In this document: positions 45,981-54,373 of the stretch, piece after piece
Position numbering within the stretch: position 1 is the stretch's first letter
Layout of the letters: each line of letters starts with the position of its first letter
From: Pelobates cultripes
Taxonomy: Eukaryota; Chordata; Amphibia; Anura; Pelobatidae
Direction of reading: 5' to 3'
Length of the DNA stretch: 64,000 bases
Assembly (NCBI GenBank): GCA_933207985.1
Contig: OW240912.1
Span: forward strand, 105,223,220 to 105,287,219
Translations under genes and position numbers: made by a program
Notes under the pieces: model-generated
Told to the model about the DNA's origin: nothing
The model's input: the letters and a program-made list of their open reading frames with translations, nothing else
Database searches by the model: none

Positions 45981-45983
<3 letters not shown>
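44421..45983 (-). mobile_element. Complete Tc1/mariner transposon, DD37E (TRT-like), 1563 bp
   Basis: Outer ends cagagagtgcagaattatta (44421) and, inverted, cagggagtgcagaattatta (45983) differ at one base. Each end has a second copy inside, gtgcataattattaggcaac at 44611 and its inverse ending at 45804, giving about 200-212 bp IR/DR-type ends as in Sleeping Beauty. TA lies on both sides (44419-44420, 45984-45985). The single ORF is uninterrupted. DD37E spacing and vertebrate host fit the TRT family. Confidence 0.92.
44749..45765 (-). CDS. Tc1/mariner transposase, DD37E, intact 338 aa
   Basis: Cut-and-paste transposase. Residues 8-46 form the first helix-turn-helix (STLKIAKLLKRDHRTIKRFI); a basic GRPR-like hinge, GRKKRVEKPRRKIT, follows at 49-62; a second HTH lies at about 65-115. 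Catalytic residues: Asp144 in LWTDEM, Asp237 in MQDNAPSH, Glu275 in NPIENLW. 37 residues separate the second Asp and the Glu, hence DD37E. A glycine-rich box QGGGGVLVWAGI sits at 175-186. Length and all motifs are those of a functional Tc1-like enzyme, with no stop or frameshift. The ATG at 45765 gives the full first HTH. It is on the minus strand, opposite to PTCHD1. Confidence 0.95.
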   Translation of the reverse strand: MGQKKDLTGSEKSKIVRYLAEGCSTLKIAKLLKRDHRTIKRFIQNSQQGRKKRVEKPRRKITAHELRKVKRAAATMPLATSLAIFQSCNITGVPKSTRCAILRDMAKVRKAERRPPLNKTHKLKRQDWAKKYLKTDFSKVLWTDEMRVSLDGPDGWARGWIGKGQRAPVRLRRQQGGGGVLVWAGIIKDELVGLFRVEDGVKLNSQSYCQFLEDTFFKQWYRKKSASFKKNMIFMQDNAPSHASKYSTAWLARKGIKEENLMTWPPCSPDLNPIENLWSIIKCEIYKEGKQYTSVNSVWEAVVAAARNVDGEQIKTLTESMDGRLLSVLAKKGGYIGH

Positions 45984-46021
<38 letters not shown>

Positions 46022-46060
46022 CTATATAATATCTATAAATCTATATATATATATATAGCA
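45984..46060. repeat. (TA)n microsatellite, right of the transposon
   Basis: TA dinucleotides with a few breaks; the other half of the array split by the DD37E insertion. Confidence 0.9.
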
Positions 46061-46269
46061 AAATCCAAATAGGTTATGGTGGGGAAAAATTGTGATTGAA
46101 AACCCCTTCCACCTGAAGTCTGTGGATAAGTAATACAATGTTAAACAAAAATCTGCACACCAGTCAAGCCATAAGACTTGCTTTTCCCACACATTTTTTG
46201 AACAGATCATATGCTCTGGCATAGGCTTTTTAATATTGAGTGATAAACCAGCCTGTGCGTGCAACCTAA

Positions 46270-46811
46270 TGCGATTTAACAGGGTATTCAGATCATTATT
46301 AGGTCTGTGAACTGTGGAGGTTTTTTGAGCTGTAAGTTTGCTGTTGGATGGATTCTGAAAAATTCCTGTAATTTAGAATGTGAGAGTGCATCAGCTGCGT
46401 TATTCTGAACGCCTGGAACGTGGATACAACTTAGAACTGTAGATTTGCAGCTAACCAGTTAAGTTTCCTTATTAAGTTCATGATTGTAAGGGACTGAGAG
46501 TGGCCTTTATTAATAATGTTATAAGCTGCCAGGTTGTCTGAAAAACACCTCACTGATTCACCTCTCCGTTCTTTACCCCATATGTGTGCGACAACTTCAA
46601 TCAGGAAAATTTCAAATAGTGCTGAGGTCTTGTTCAAATTTTCTAAGGAGGAAGTTTCTGGTGGCCAAGAGTCGTATACCCAATCATTGCCAAAATTCGC
46701 TGTGTAACCTATGGCTCCTGAAGCGTCAGTCCAAATTACCAGGGAATCGTCAGAGATGGGGGGAATGAATAATGACCTGCCATTCCAAGAGGATAGAAAT
46801 AGATGCCACAT
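46270..46811 (-). pseudogene. DIRS-like RNase H
   Basis: VIWTDASGAIGYTANFG holds the first catalytic Asp, IFLIEVVAHIWG the Glu region, and VRCFSDNLAAYNIINKGHS the third Asp (SDN). The frame stops at 46431; then VPGVQNNAADALSHSKLQEF, the usual DIRS/Gypsy RNase H ending (PG..N..ADALSR), is read through about 46350. All three core motifs are visible. Confidence 0.75.
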
Positions 46812-46915
46812 TTTTAAGTCTGCCCTAGCTGGTTGATCTAAGTTACTTCTGGAATTGTCATCGGGAAGACCATGTTAGAGAGAGAGAATTCTGGAAATGA
46901 AAGACCTCCCTTGAG

Positions 46916-47242
46916 TAGTGATGGTTCGTCACGAACGGTTCGCCACGGACTCAACATTGAGTAAACTTTGGCCCTGTACCTCACAATCAGCGGACATATT
47001 CCAGCGAATCAACAGCAGACCCTCCCTCCCAAGACCCTCCCACCTCCTGAACAGCTCACTAAGAATGCAGCTTCACAATGAATGTGAAATGGATGCTGTC
47101 CAGGAGGTGGGAGGGTCTGGGAGGGAGGGTCTGCTGCTGATTGGCTGGTATGTGTCTGCTGACTGTGAGGTACAGGGTCAAAGTTTACTCAATGATGAGT
47201 AGGCGGCGAACCGTTTGCGGCGAACCGTTCGGGACATCACTA
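46916..47242. mobile_element. 327-bp palindromic hAT-type MITE nested in DIRS
   Basis: Ends tagtgatg..ttcg and (inverted) tagtgatgtcccgaacggtt; arms include cagaccctccctccc and gggagggagggtctg, so nearly the whole element folds back. Perfect 8-bp direct repeats cccttgag at 46908-46915 and 47243-47250. No ORF. Confidence 0.88.
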
Positions 47243-48225
47243 CCCTTGAGGAATAATCCTCATAGTGAAATTGAGTGACCCTAAAATTGACTGTAGTTCT
47301 TTCCTGGTGCAAGACCTTTGTGAGGTGCAGATATCAATATATGCTAAAATCCTATTTACCTTTTCTTGAGGCAGGCTAGTTTTCCCAGAAACTGAATTTA
47401 GTGTTATCCCCAGGAACATAATCTCGGTGTTGGGACCTTCTGTTTTATCCGGGGCTACCGGAACTCGTAAATTTTCAGATACTGACAGCATGTGATGTAG
47501 GCTGCCTGGTGTGAAGTGGCGTGGTTCAATAGAGAGAAAATCGTCCAAATAGTGACTACTGGACATCTGCATTTGTTAAGTAAGAGCCAGGTCAATGTGT
47601 CAGCGAAAATATCGAAAATCTTTGGGCTACTTTTGGAGTCTAGTTGCAAAATAATACTTGTCTTCCCACTTAACGCCATGCAGGTGCCAGAGTGAACGAT
47701 GAATTGGTAGTAGTTTGAATGCATTCATAATATCTGTTTTACTTAACCAAGCTGCCTTGCCGGAGTTAATGATAGCTTGTATGGCATCGTCTATTCTTGC
47801 ATATTGTAATGAAAAATCCTCGGATGGTATAAGTGCATTTAAGCTAGGTGTAGTGGAAGAGTGAGGTGCTGAAAAATCGATGATAAGTCTTTTTTATTAT
47901 TAAACTTCCCTGTAGCTATGCCTAGAGGGTTTGTTCTCCAGGATGTGAAAGGTGGGGTAGAGAATGGCCCAATCATGAAACCATTATCTATTTCTTTATT
48001 GAGGAGTTCCTGCAAACTACGTGGGTCAGTGAGTGCTGACTGTAGGTTGGGGCATTCTAGAATTCCTGTGGGGAGTGCAACAAAACCCATGTGAAACCCA
48101 TTAGAGAAACCCGAGGTGAGAAATTCTACCAGATCTGAAGAAGGATAATCAGACAGGTAACGTTGCAAATTAGGTACGTTTATTGGTATAGAAGATCTTT
48201 TAGGGTACAATCTGTTTGGACACAT
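47240..48225 (-). pseudogene. DIRS-like reverse transcriptase, frameshifted
   Basis: Three fragments (48225-47839, 47724-47455, 47572-47240). Early motifs include LNKEIDNGFMIGPF and PFTSWRTNPLGIATGKFNNK; the active site is HYLDDFLSI; then FLGITLNSVSGKTSLPQEK and LQSILGSLNFTMRIIPQG as in DIRS RTs. Breaks near 47830 and 47570 inactivate it. Coding continues past the MITE with GRSFISRILSL. Confidence 0.78.
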
Positions 48226-48239
48226 TGTTTAAGCATGTG

Positions 48240-49080
48240 CTCTGAAACACAGTGAGCACACGTGAAGGAGTCTGCAAGCACTGTAACTACATCCTCCAGC
48301 ATTGAAGTTGTTACAGACTTGAGCCTTGCCAAGAAAAATGATAGGCCTGCCTAGTTTATCTCTTCATTCTCTTTGGGTTGAAACTCAGGGTTAGCATTGC
48401 TAGTAGAAGGAATTGCTACGTTGCTGGGACAGAAGTTAACAGTATGAGCAGCTGAGGAACATATTGCACATGATGGTGTTTTGAAGACCTGCAAAATGTC
48501 TACAGAATAATTCTGTGTCTAACTGGCCCCAGTCGTTAGGAGTATTATATTGGGCCAGTGACGCAGCAGATCTAGAAGCAAAGGACTTGTGGTAGTTATA
48601 AAAAGCGTAGCCTCCGTATTTATACACCAAGTCTATCAGCTTATGTAAGTATAAATCAAGTTCCTCTCTACGGTTGGGAAAAGCAGAACAATTCACGTTC
48701 CTATACAGGCCGAAGGCCAGGACAAATTATGGAATATTTAACTTCCTGTTCAGTCTCGCGTCCCTAGATTTCATTACTACGGACAAGTCGTCAAACGTGT
48801 ATGATCTGTTCTCAATTACATCTTGTGATGCTATGAGCAGAGAAGCCAGATTAATGTCTTTCCCTTCTATTATGTACCATTTAATGTTTTGTGGAATAAG
48901 TTGTACTGGGTTAATGATATTCGTACTTTTTGCGGGTAGAGGGTTAGCGTTACCTCCTGTGTCAGGCTCTGGCGCCTCCGGAATGGTTGGTCGGTGATTG
49001 GACTCCAAATTATCCAACCGGTTATTTATTGTGGCTACGGAAGTCACTAGGGAGGCCATCATGTTGTGAAGTTCTGACAA
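48240..49080 (-). pseudogene. DIRS-like gag with CCCH zinc finger
   Basis: Two frames (49080-48727, 48696-48436) and a short continuation. The N-terminal part has a short coiled coil (MMASLVTSVATINNRLDNLE) and DINLASLLI; the second frame has LDLYLHKLIDLVYKYGGYAF. Near 48317-48240 the minus strand reads CNNFNAGGCSYSACRLLHVC, a C-x7-C-x4-C-x3-H finger, expected near the end of DIRS gag proteins for nucleic acid binding. Frames are broken. Confidence 0.65.
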
Positions 49081-49560
49081 TTTTTTTTTGTTAATATAAA
49101 TTTAATATACTGTTGGGAAGACTTGGGGAGGCTTGAACTTGTCCTGGAAGCGTGTTCACTTGAACTATTGTTTGGCGAAAACAAACCGTGACTTGATAAT
49201 GAAAGCCCTGGCCCTAGTTCTGAATATAATATTCAAAATAATTTGTCAGGACCATAGGAGTACCCACAGGGACCGAATTAAGCATCACCAGGCAGGACAA
49301 ATATTCCCGCCCCCACCCTCCCCCCACTACCCTTCCACCCATCCAGGTTTACTCCCCTATAGGACACCCACGCCATAGTAATACATCCTCGTAATGGAAA
49401 CGAGATAAGCTGTAAACACCTTGCACTCTATAACCATATCCGGTACGCCAGAACCTCACAATGAAGCCGAATAGGACAAACAGAGTTATCATTGGTATTT
49501 AACTATGTGCAACTATATTACAATACCCTACTATGTTACATCTAAACGATCCTTCTTTTT

Positions 49561-51139
49561 TTTCTGTACCCCATGACTTTTACGCTTTTGAAAATAGAAA
49601 GGGTTTAGAAAAATGTATATTAAAAATTTATATGGCCACTTTGCTTTTTTGCTTTATATTTGCTGTACCATTTATTGGTCTTATTAATGCATTTGCATAA
49701 CTTTTTATAATGATTCTAGTGTGCATTCTCTTTTTGTTACAATTAGTATTTGTTGTGTACTTGAGGGAGTACTTGTGAGTAATAGCACCTAGTGATATTT
49801 TGTTTATGTGTTCTCTCCATACGGGGTTGTTGTTAGTCTTTTTTATTAGCCACTTAATCACAAACACTGGCCGAAGTTCGCGTTCATAATATTTGTTTTG
49901 CATTTTTAACACACAAACAAATATAAATGCTAACTTTGGCCAGTGTGTTTGTGACAAAGTGGCTACTAAAAAAGACTGGACATACCTCATATTGAATACC
50001 CTGGGTTGTCTACTTTAAAAAAATATGTACATGAGAAGTGGGATTCAGAGATTTATGACAGATAACAGTGTTACAATGTAACTATTGATACATTTAAAAA
50101 ATATATATTATGAAACCGCAATGTCCTATTTGCACTTATAGCCCTACAACTTGCAAAAAAGCTAAGAACATGTTAACATTGGGTATTTCTAAACTCAGGA
50201 CAAAATTTTGAAACTATTTAGTATGGGTGTTTTTTGGCGGTTGTAGATGCGTAACAGATTTTGTGAGTCAACGTTAGAAAAAGTTTTTTTTATTTTTTTC
50301 ATCATATTTTATAAAAATTTTTATAGTAAATTATATGATATGATGAAAATAATGGTATCTTTATAAACACCATTTAATGGTGAGAAAACTGGTATATGAC
50401 ATGTGTGGGTACAGTAAATGAGTAAGAGGAAAATTACAGCTAAACACAAACACTGCAGAAATGTATAAACAGCCCTGGTTTTTTACGGTAAGAAAATTGA
50501 AAAACAGTCTGGTCACCAAGGAGTTAAATAAGCCATCACCCCGGGGGGATTAAATGTCGATTTTGACATTAATCAGTTTATATAACCGACACCACCCCCA
50601 CATGTAATTTTAAAAGATAAAGAAAAAAATGTAAAATTAATTTTTATTCTTAAAGCTTTATTCCTAAATATTAATATTTTTATTCTTATTTTTATTATCA
50701 CTATATTTATATTTTTTGTTAGATATTTACACCCATTTTAAATATTTTTTTAAATATCAATTTAGCATTTCCAGTTATGACCTTTAGAAAGATCTACCCT
50801 TGGAATAGATTTTATTGAGATTGAAACAAGTAAAATGCGTTCTATCTCCTCTGTGGCGGAACCCGCCTCACCACTGGACATTGGAGAGGCCTGGCTGCCC
50901 GCCTCCTACCTGCTGACTATGGCCCCTGGTAAATTTGTACTTTTAATGCAATATTTGGGCATGTGATATTTTGTCTCAGTGCTGCTACTGGCTATTTAAG
51001 GGCCATCCGGGGACATATTATGACTTTTAGGAACAATACCCCTTTAAGACTTGGTATCAGATTACAGTAAGGTTGTCTTTTATATTATGTATGTTTCTGT
51101 GTGTTCGGCTAAATTATATATGGGTATGCAGCATTCCCC
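49561..51139. other. Intron sequence with a foldback, no gene
   Basis: Apart from the inverted repeat at 49838-49985, AT-rich sequence with no domain. The stretch 49980-50540 reads like an interspersed repeat ending near gtcaccaaggagttaa, but I cannot assign it. Confidence 0.4.
49838..49985. repeat. 148-bp foldback
   Basis: agtcttttttattagccact/agtggctactaaaaaagact and cacaaacactggcc/ggccagtgtgtttgtg pair across a central AT-rich loop. No target duplication found. Confidence 0.7.
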
Positions 51140-51530
51140 TGATTGTTCGGTAGAATCACTCCATTCATTATATTGAGTGAAACTACCAAACAACCAGACC
51201 ACCCAGGAAGAAGTGTGCCTCCAATTACCCGTTTGCAACAATGTTGCAAACGGGTAATTGGCAATCGATGTAATGTGTGGTTTTGTCCTCTGGGTGGCCG
51301 CCATTCAGGAAACGAACACGTGGCGGCGGCCATCTTAAACTCCCGAACAGCGGTGTTTTGCCGTCGAGTGTCTGGAACTAAAATCGGACACTCGACTAGG
51401 CAAACACCGCTGAGACCTCCAAACTTCCATGAATTCGCGTGGAAACTACCGAATGACCCGCCGTTCGGTAGAAAGAACCCCACAAACAAGGGAATTCGTT
51501 TAAACCCTCCCCAGGCTCTATAACCCAGGC
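51140..51530. mobile_element. Hairpin-rich non-autonomous element (bounds approximate)
   Basis: Contains a perfect 37-bp palindrome, aattacccgtttgcaac/gttgcaaacgggtaatt at 51220-51261, and paired blocks gcggtgtttt../..aaacaccgc, cgagtgtct/(g)gacactcg. GC-rich relative to surroundings and built in the same modular hairpin style as 23609-24078. The open frames across it, on both strands, follow from the symmetry. Confidence 0.55.
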
Positions 51531-51675
51531 AATTCATGTGTTTTCATTCCCTTTTCTGTGACCGACTGCAGGGCCAAAATACATGGAACTATTTTCGGAT
51601 ACTTAAGGGAATGTTCCTGTCCTCCACAAGCAGTAAAAGTGGACGTTCTATATTCTGGAGGACTTTAACGCCATC

Positions 51676-51780
51676 ATGACGTCAGCACGTCAGACGCAAC
51701 AGAATTACACTGACTTCCGGAAATGACTTCAGCACGTCAGACGCAACGGAATTACATTGACTTCCGGAAATGACGCTGGC
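51676..51780 (+). repeat. 47-bp tandem duplication with CRE-like TGACGTCA
   Basis: Unit atgacgtcagcacgtcagac... repeats at 51676 and 51723, and the start of a third at 51770 (atgacgctgg). The first copy holds the palindrome TGACGTCA at 51677-51684, a consensus CREB/ATF site. In the second copy it is tgacttca. Confidence 0.8.
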
Positions 51781-51871
51781 TTACCTTGTGAACACAGGAG
51801 AGGATTCAAAATACAAGCAGAAAAATTATGAACCCGGGTATAAAAAGAAGATATCAGCAGACCGATAATAT

Positions 51872-51913
51872 GCACTTGAAAAAGACTCACTACAGAGTCG
51901 AAACGCGTTGTGC
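51872..51913 (+). ncRNA. Hammerhead-ribozyme-like motif, probably inactive
   Basis: GCAC, TTGAAAA, GACTC-actaca-GAGTC, GAAA, CGCG, GTGC: stem I (GCAC/GTGC), a CUGANGA-like core, a 5-bp stem II, GAAA, and a tiny stem III position. Core differs from CUGANGA at two positions (C to U, G to A), so catalysis is unlikely. Confidence 0.5.
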
Positions 51914-52394
51914 TTATTTTATATATCTATTTTTATTTTGCTGTTTTATTAATTGCACTGTGTGCCCAATAAATAGTGTTTTTTTTCTACTTATGCAAGT
52001 TTGGAAGTTTTGGGAGTAAGCAGATCCAGTAAGCAGCAATCCAGAGGTTATACATTGAAGAGCCTTGAAAGTCTGAACCTGCTAGGAATAGGCTCAGCAA
52101 TATGTGAGTTTGACCAATTTGTACTAAATACTGCAGTATTCTGTAGACATATTGCGCTATGAGCTGTATTATATGTTTTATTGCAGATATCTGACAACTA
52201 CCTTTTACCATTCAAGATTTTAAAGTGGTAGTATTTTACCAATTCTGTGTGTTTGCTCTCACCTATTCACTTTACTGTTTTACTATTTATCTGTGTTGTT
52301 TGGGTGACAAACACTGGTGATTGTAGCAACACTGTTTTCTTGTATTTTATTCAATTACTGTATTTTACTTTTGTGTAAGCCTGCTGAGATATTC

Positions 52395-52462
52395 TAGAGA
52401 TACCAGAACAACTACATTAAGCTGTAGTTGTTCTGGTGACTATAGTGCCCCTTTAATTTAAT
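52395..52462. mobile_element. TTAA-type MITE end with hairpin
   Basis: accagaacaactaca(ttaagc)tgtagttgttctggt is a perfect hairpin, then gactatagtgcccctttaa. The same string recurs at 56942-56980 (gctgtagttgttctggtgat...agtgtcccttt). Confidence 0.65.
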
Positions 52463-52974
52463 TTTTTCATCTCACAAATACATAGTTTACCTGGACAAAG
52501 AAAATGTAGGCTTTTAAAATAATACTAGTTTAGTAATAGTATTTAACAAATAAGACAGTGGGAGAAAGACTATGAAATACATTATCAATTTTCATGAAAT
52601 AAGCAGGCATTTTCAGAGCCTGAATGTAATCTAGAATTATTGTAGCTAAATAATTGTTTTCAATCAAGGTTTGAGCAGGTGAAAAACAGTGTGTAGTATT
52701 GAACTTGAAGCTGAAATGTTTTGTTGTCATTATGTGTGTATTTATAAGTATTACATTACTTTATTTTATTACTGTCATTATTATAATTGATGTATTTATA
52801 CAAAACAAAGGAATCACATAATGCTGCACAATATTCAACAACCACTACAAATTAGAGACCCAATTACAGAAATGCCAAAGTATTTACTTAAAGGGAAACC
52901 ACAGGCTAGGAATACAAAATTCCTATAGAGGTGGAGTCAACCGTAATTATTGCAGTTTATCAGTGCAGGGTTAA

Positions 52975-53045
52975 ACTAACAGGGGCTCTGCACCCAGAAC
53001 GCTTCAGTGAGCTGAAGTGGTCTGGGTGCCTATGATGTCCCTAAA
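52975..53045. mobile_element. TTAA-type element fragment
   Basis: cacccagaacgcttcagtga/gctgaagtggtctgggtgcc forms the same hairpin as the left end of 23609-24078. Only this end is present. Confidence 0.6.
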
Positions 53046-53094
53046 ATAGGAGATTCAGGAAGGTCATATGGTGTTGCTTGTGTTTATGTTTGTT

Positions 53095-53345
53095 TTACTG
53101 AACAGGTTGTGATGGTTGATGCTTGTCATTATTAAAGAATTTCAAGAGGATGAATAATGCCTGATGTTTGCTGCTATTAAACAGGTTCAGCTGGGACACA
53201 TTATGTCTGCTGTTTGTTGTTATTGACAAGGTTACAGGAATTGTCTGCCCAAGATATCTGCTATTACTTAACAGATTTGATGGAGAATGGTAATAATGCT
53301 TGATGTATGTTGCTACTGGATACATTTTTGGGGATGCAGATGGTA
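53095..53345. repeat. Degenerate minisatellite of about 40-52 bp
   Basis: About five units starting tatt(a)aacaggtt and ending tgatgtntgttgc: gatgtttgctgc, ctgctgtttgttgt, gatgtatgttgc. Confidence 0.6.
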
Positions 53346-54300
53346 CTGTTAAAAACGAGAGCGATAACATACAGTAATGCTGCATATTAGCACTCCTATT
53401 CCATATATTTTTGTATTCTTTGTATTAAATGCTATATAATGAAATGTTGTTTCTCCCTAAGACCTATTATACATCACAATTTTCTTCAAATTTATACAGT
53501 TATAAGACAGAAATAAAGAATGACCTTTTGGAATGAAAGGGATATTTTTCTTTATTACTTCTCAATATGGGATTACATTTTTCATTCAGACCTCTGGGTA
53601 AAGGGTATTTAACTGATAAGCCATGGATGATTTCTTTGCAATAGTAACCGTACTAAAGCCATCTCTGTGTGAAGCATTGTCACTTGTCCAATTCCCAGAC
53701 ATTAAAATCTTGAGATTGGATGATTTAGTTCTATAGAATGTATTGCCAATGGATGTGAAATACTTTTGGAGAAATAGCATACTTGTCTCCATCCATCCTT
53801 ATCTTTCATTTTATTTAAACCTCCCTAAAGAAATTCTAACTAGACATGCAGATGATCACACAAAGTATATTGTTTTCTATGTTATATTGAGTGTTATTTG
53901 ATATTGAATTATTTGGATTACTTACATGCATTTGTAATGCCACATGACGAACCTGTTTAAAAATAGTGTTTTTTTGTTTTTTTTTACATACTTCTTAAAG
54001 TGTTTTGCTATTTATTTATATTGCGCTTTAAATAACTGCTTTATGGATGAGTGTACTTAAATTCACAATATATTAAATAATTATGTTATAGATTTAATCA
54101 TTTATTTTATAAAATGATTTGAACATGTTATCATATTATTTATTATTAATTAATGGGAACTTTTCTTATTGCTGGTAAAGCATAGAAAAGTTATACATAG
54201 TGTATCTGCTTTATATGTTTAATTTATGATTTAATATACAGTTTAGAGATTTGTCATCTTAAAATGCCACAATATTTATTATTTTCTGGGAACTCAACTT

Positions 54301-54373
54301 GTTTCACGTCACTACTGGATGCTTTCTCAACATATTAACGTTGTTGAGAAAGCATCCAGTAGTGGCGTGAAAC
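54301..54373. repeat. Palindrome with 30-nt arms, Penelope-terminus-like
   Basis: Arms 54301-54330 and 54344-54373 match with one difference. Each carries TTGAGAA ... GTGAAAC, resembling the hammerhead-like arms at 12372-12510 in arrangement (head to head), but a clear stem II is not seen. Confidence 0.55.

Larger units (their letters stand above)
46061..49560 (-). mobile_element. DIRS-like retrotransposon, minus strand, truncated
   Basis: From high to low: gag-like frames (49080-48240), RT (48225-47240), RNase H (46811-46431) and a tail ending against (TA)n at about 46060. The RT and RNase H motifs are those of DIRS-like elements rather than LTR elements. No tyrosine recombinase follows RNase H before the microsatellite, so the 3' part is missing. 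A hAT-type MITE splits the RT/RNase H junction. The 5' bound near 49560 is approximate. Confidence 0.7.
51660..52060 (+). mobile_element. Penelope-type pLTR fragment with hammerhead-like motif
   Basis: Contains a 47-bp tandem duplication (51676-51769), then a hammerhead-like structure at 51872-51913, an AATAAA at about 51970 and a T-rich end. No coding part of a Penelope element is attached. Confidence 0.5.

Noticed and set aside
51080..51537. Long ORFs on both strands across 51.1-51.5 kb
   Set aside because: The region is a hairpin-rich palindromic repeat; symmetry explains open frames on both strands.
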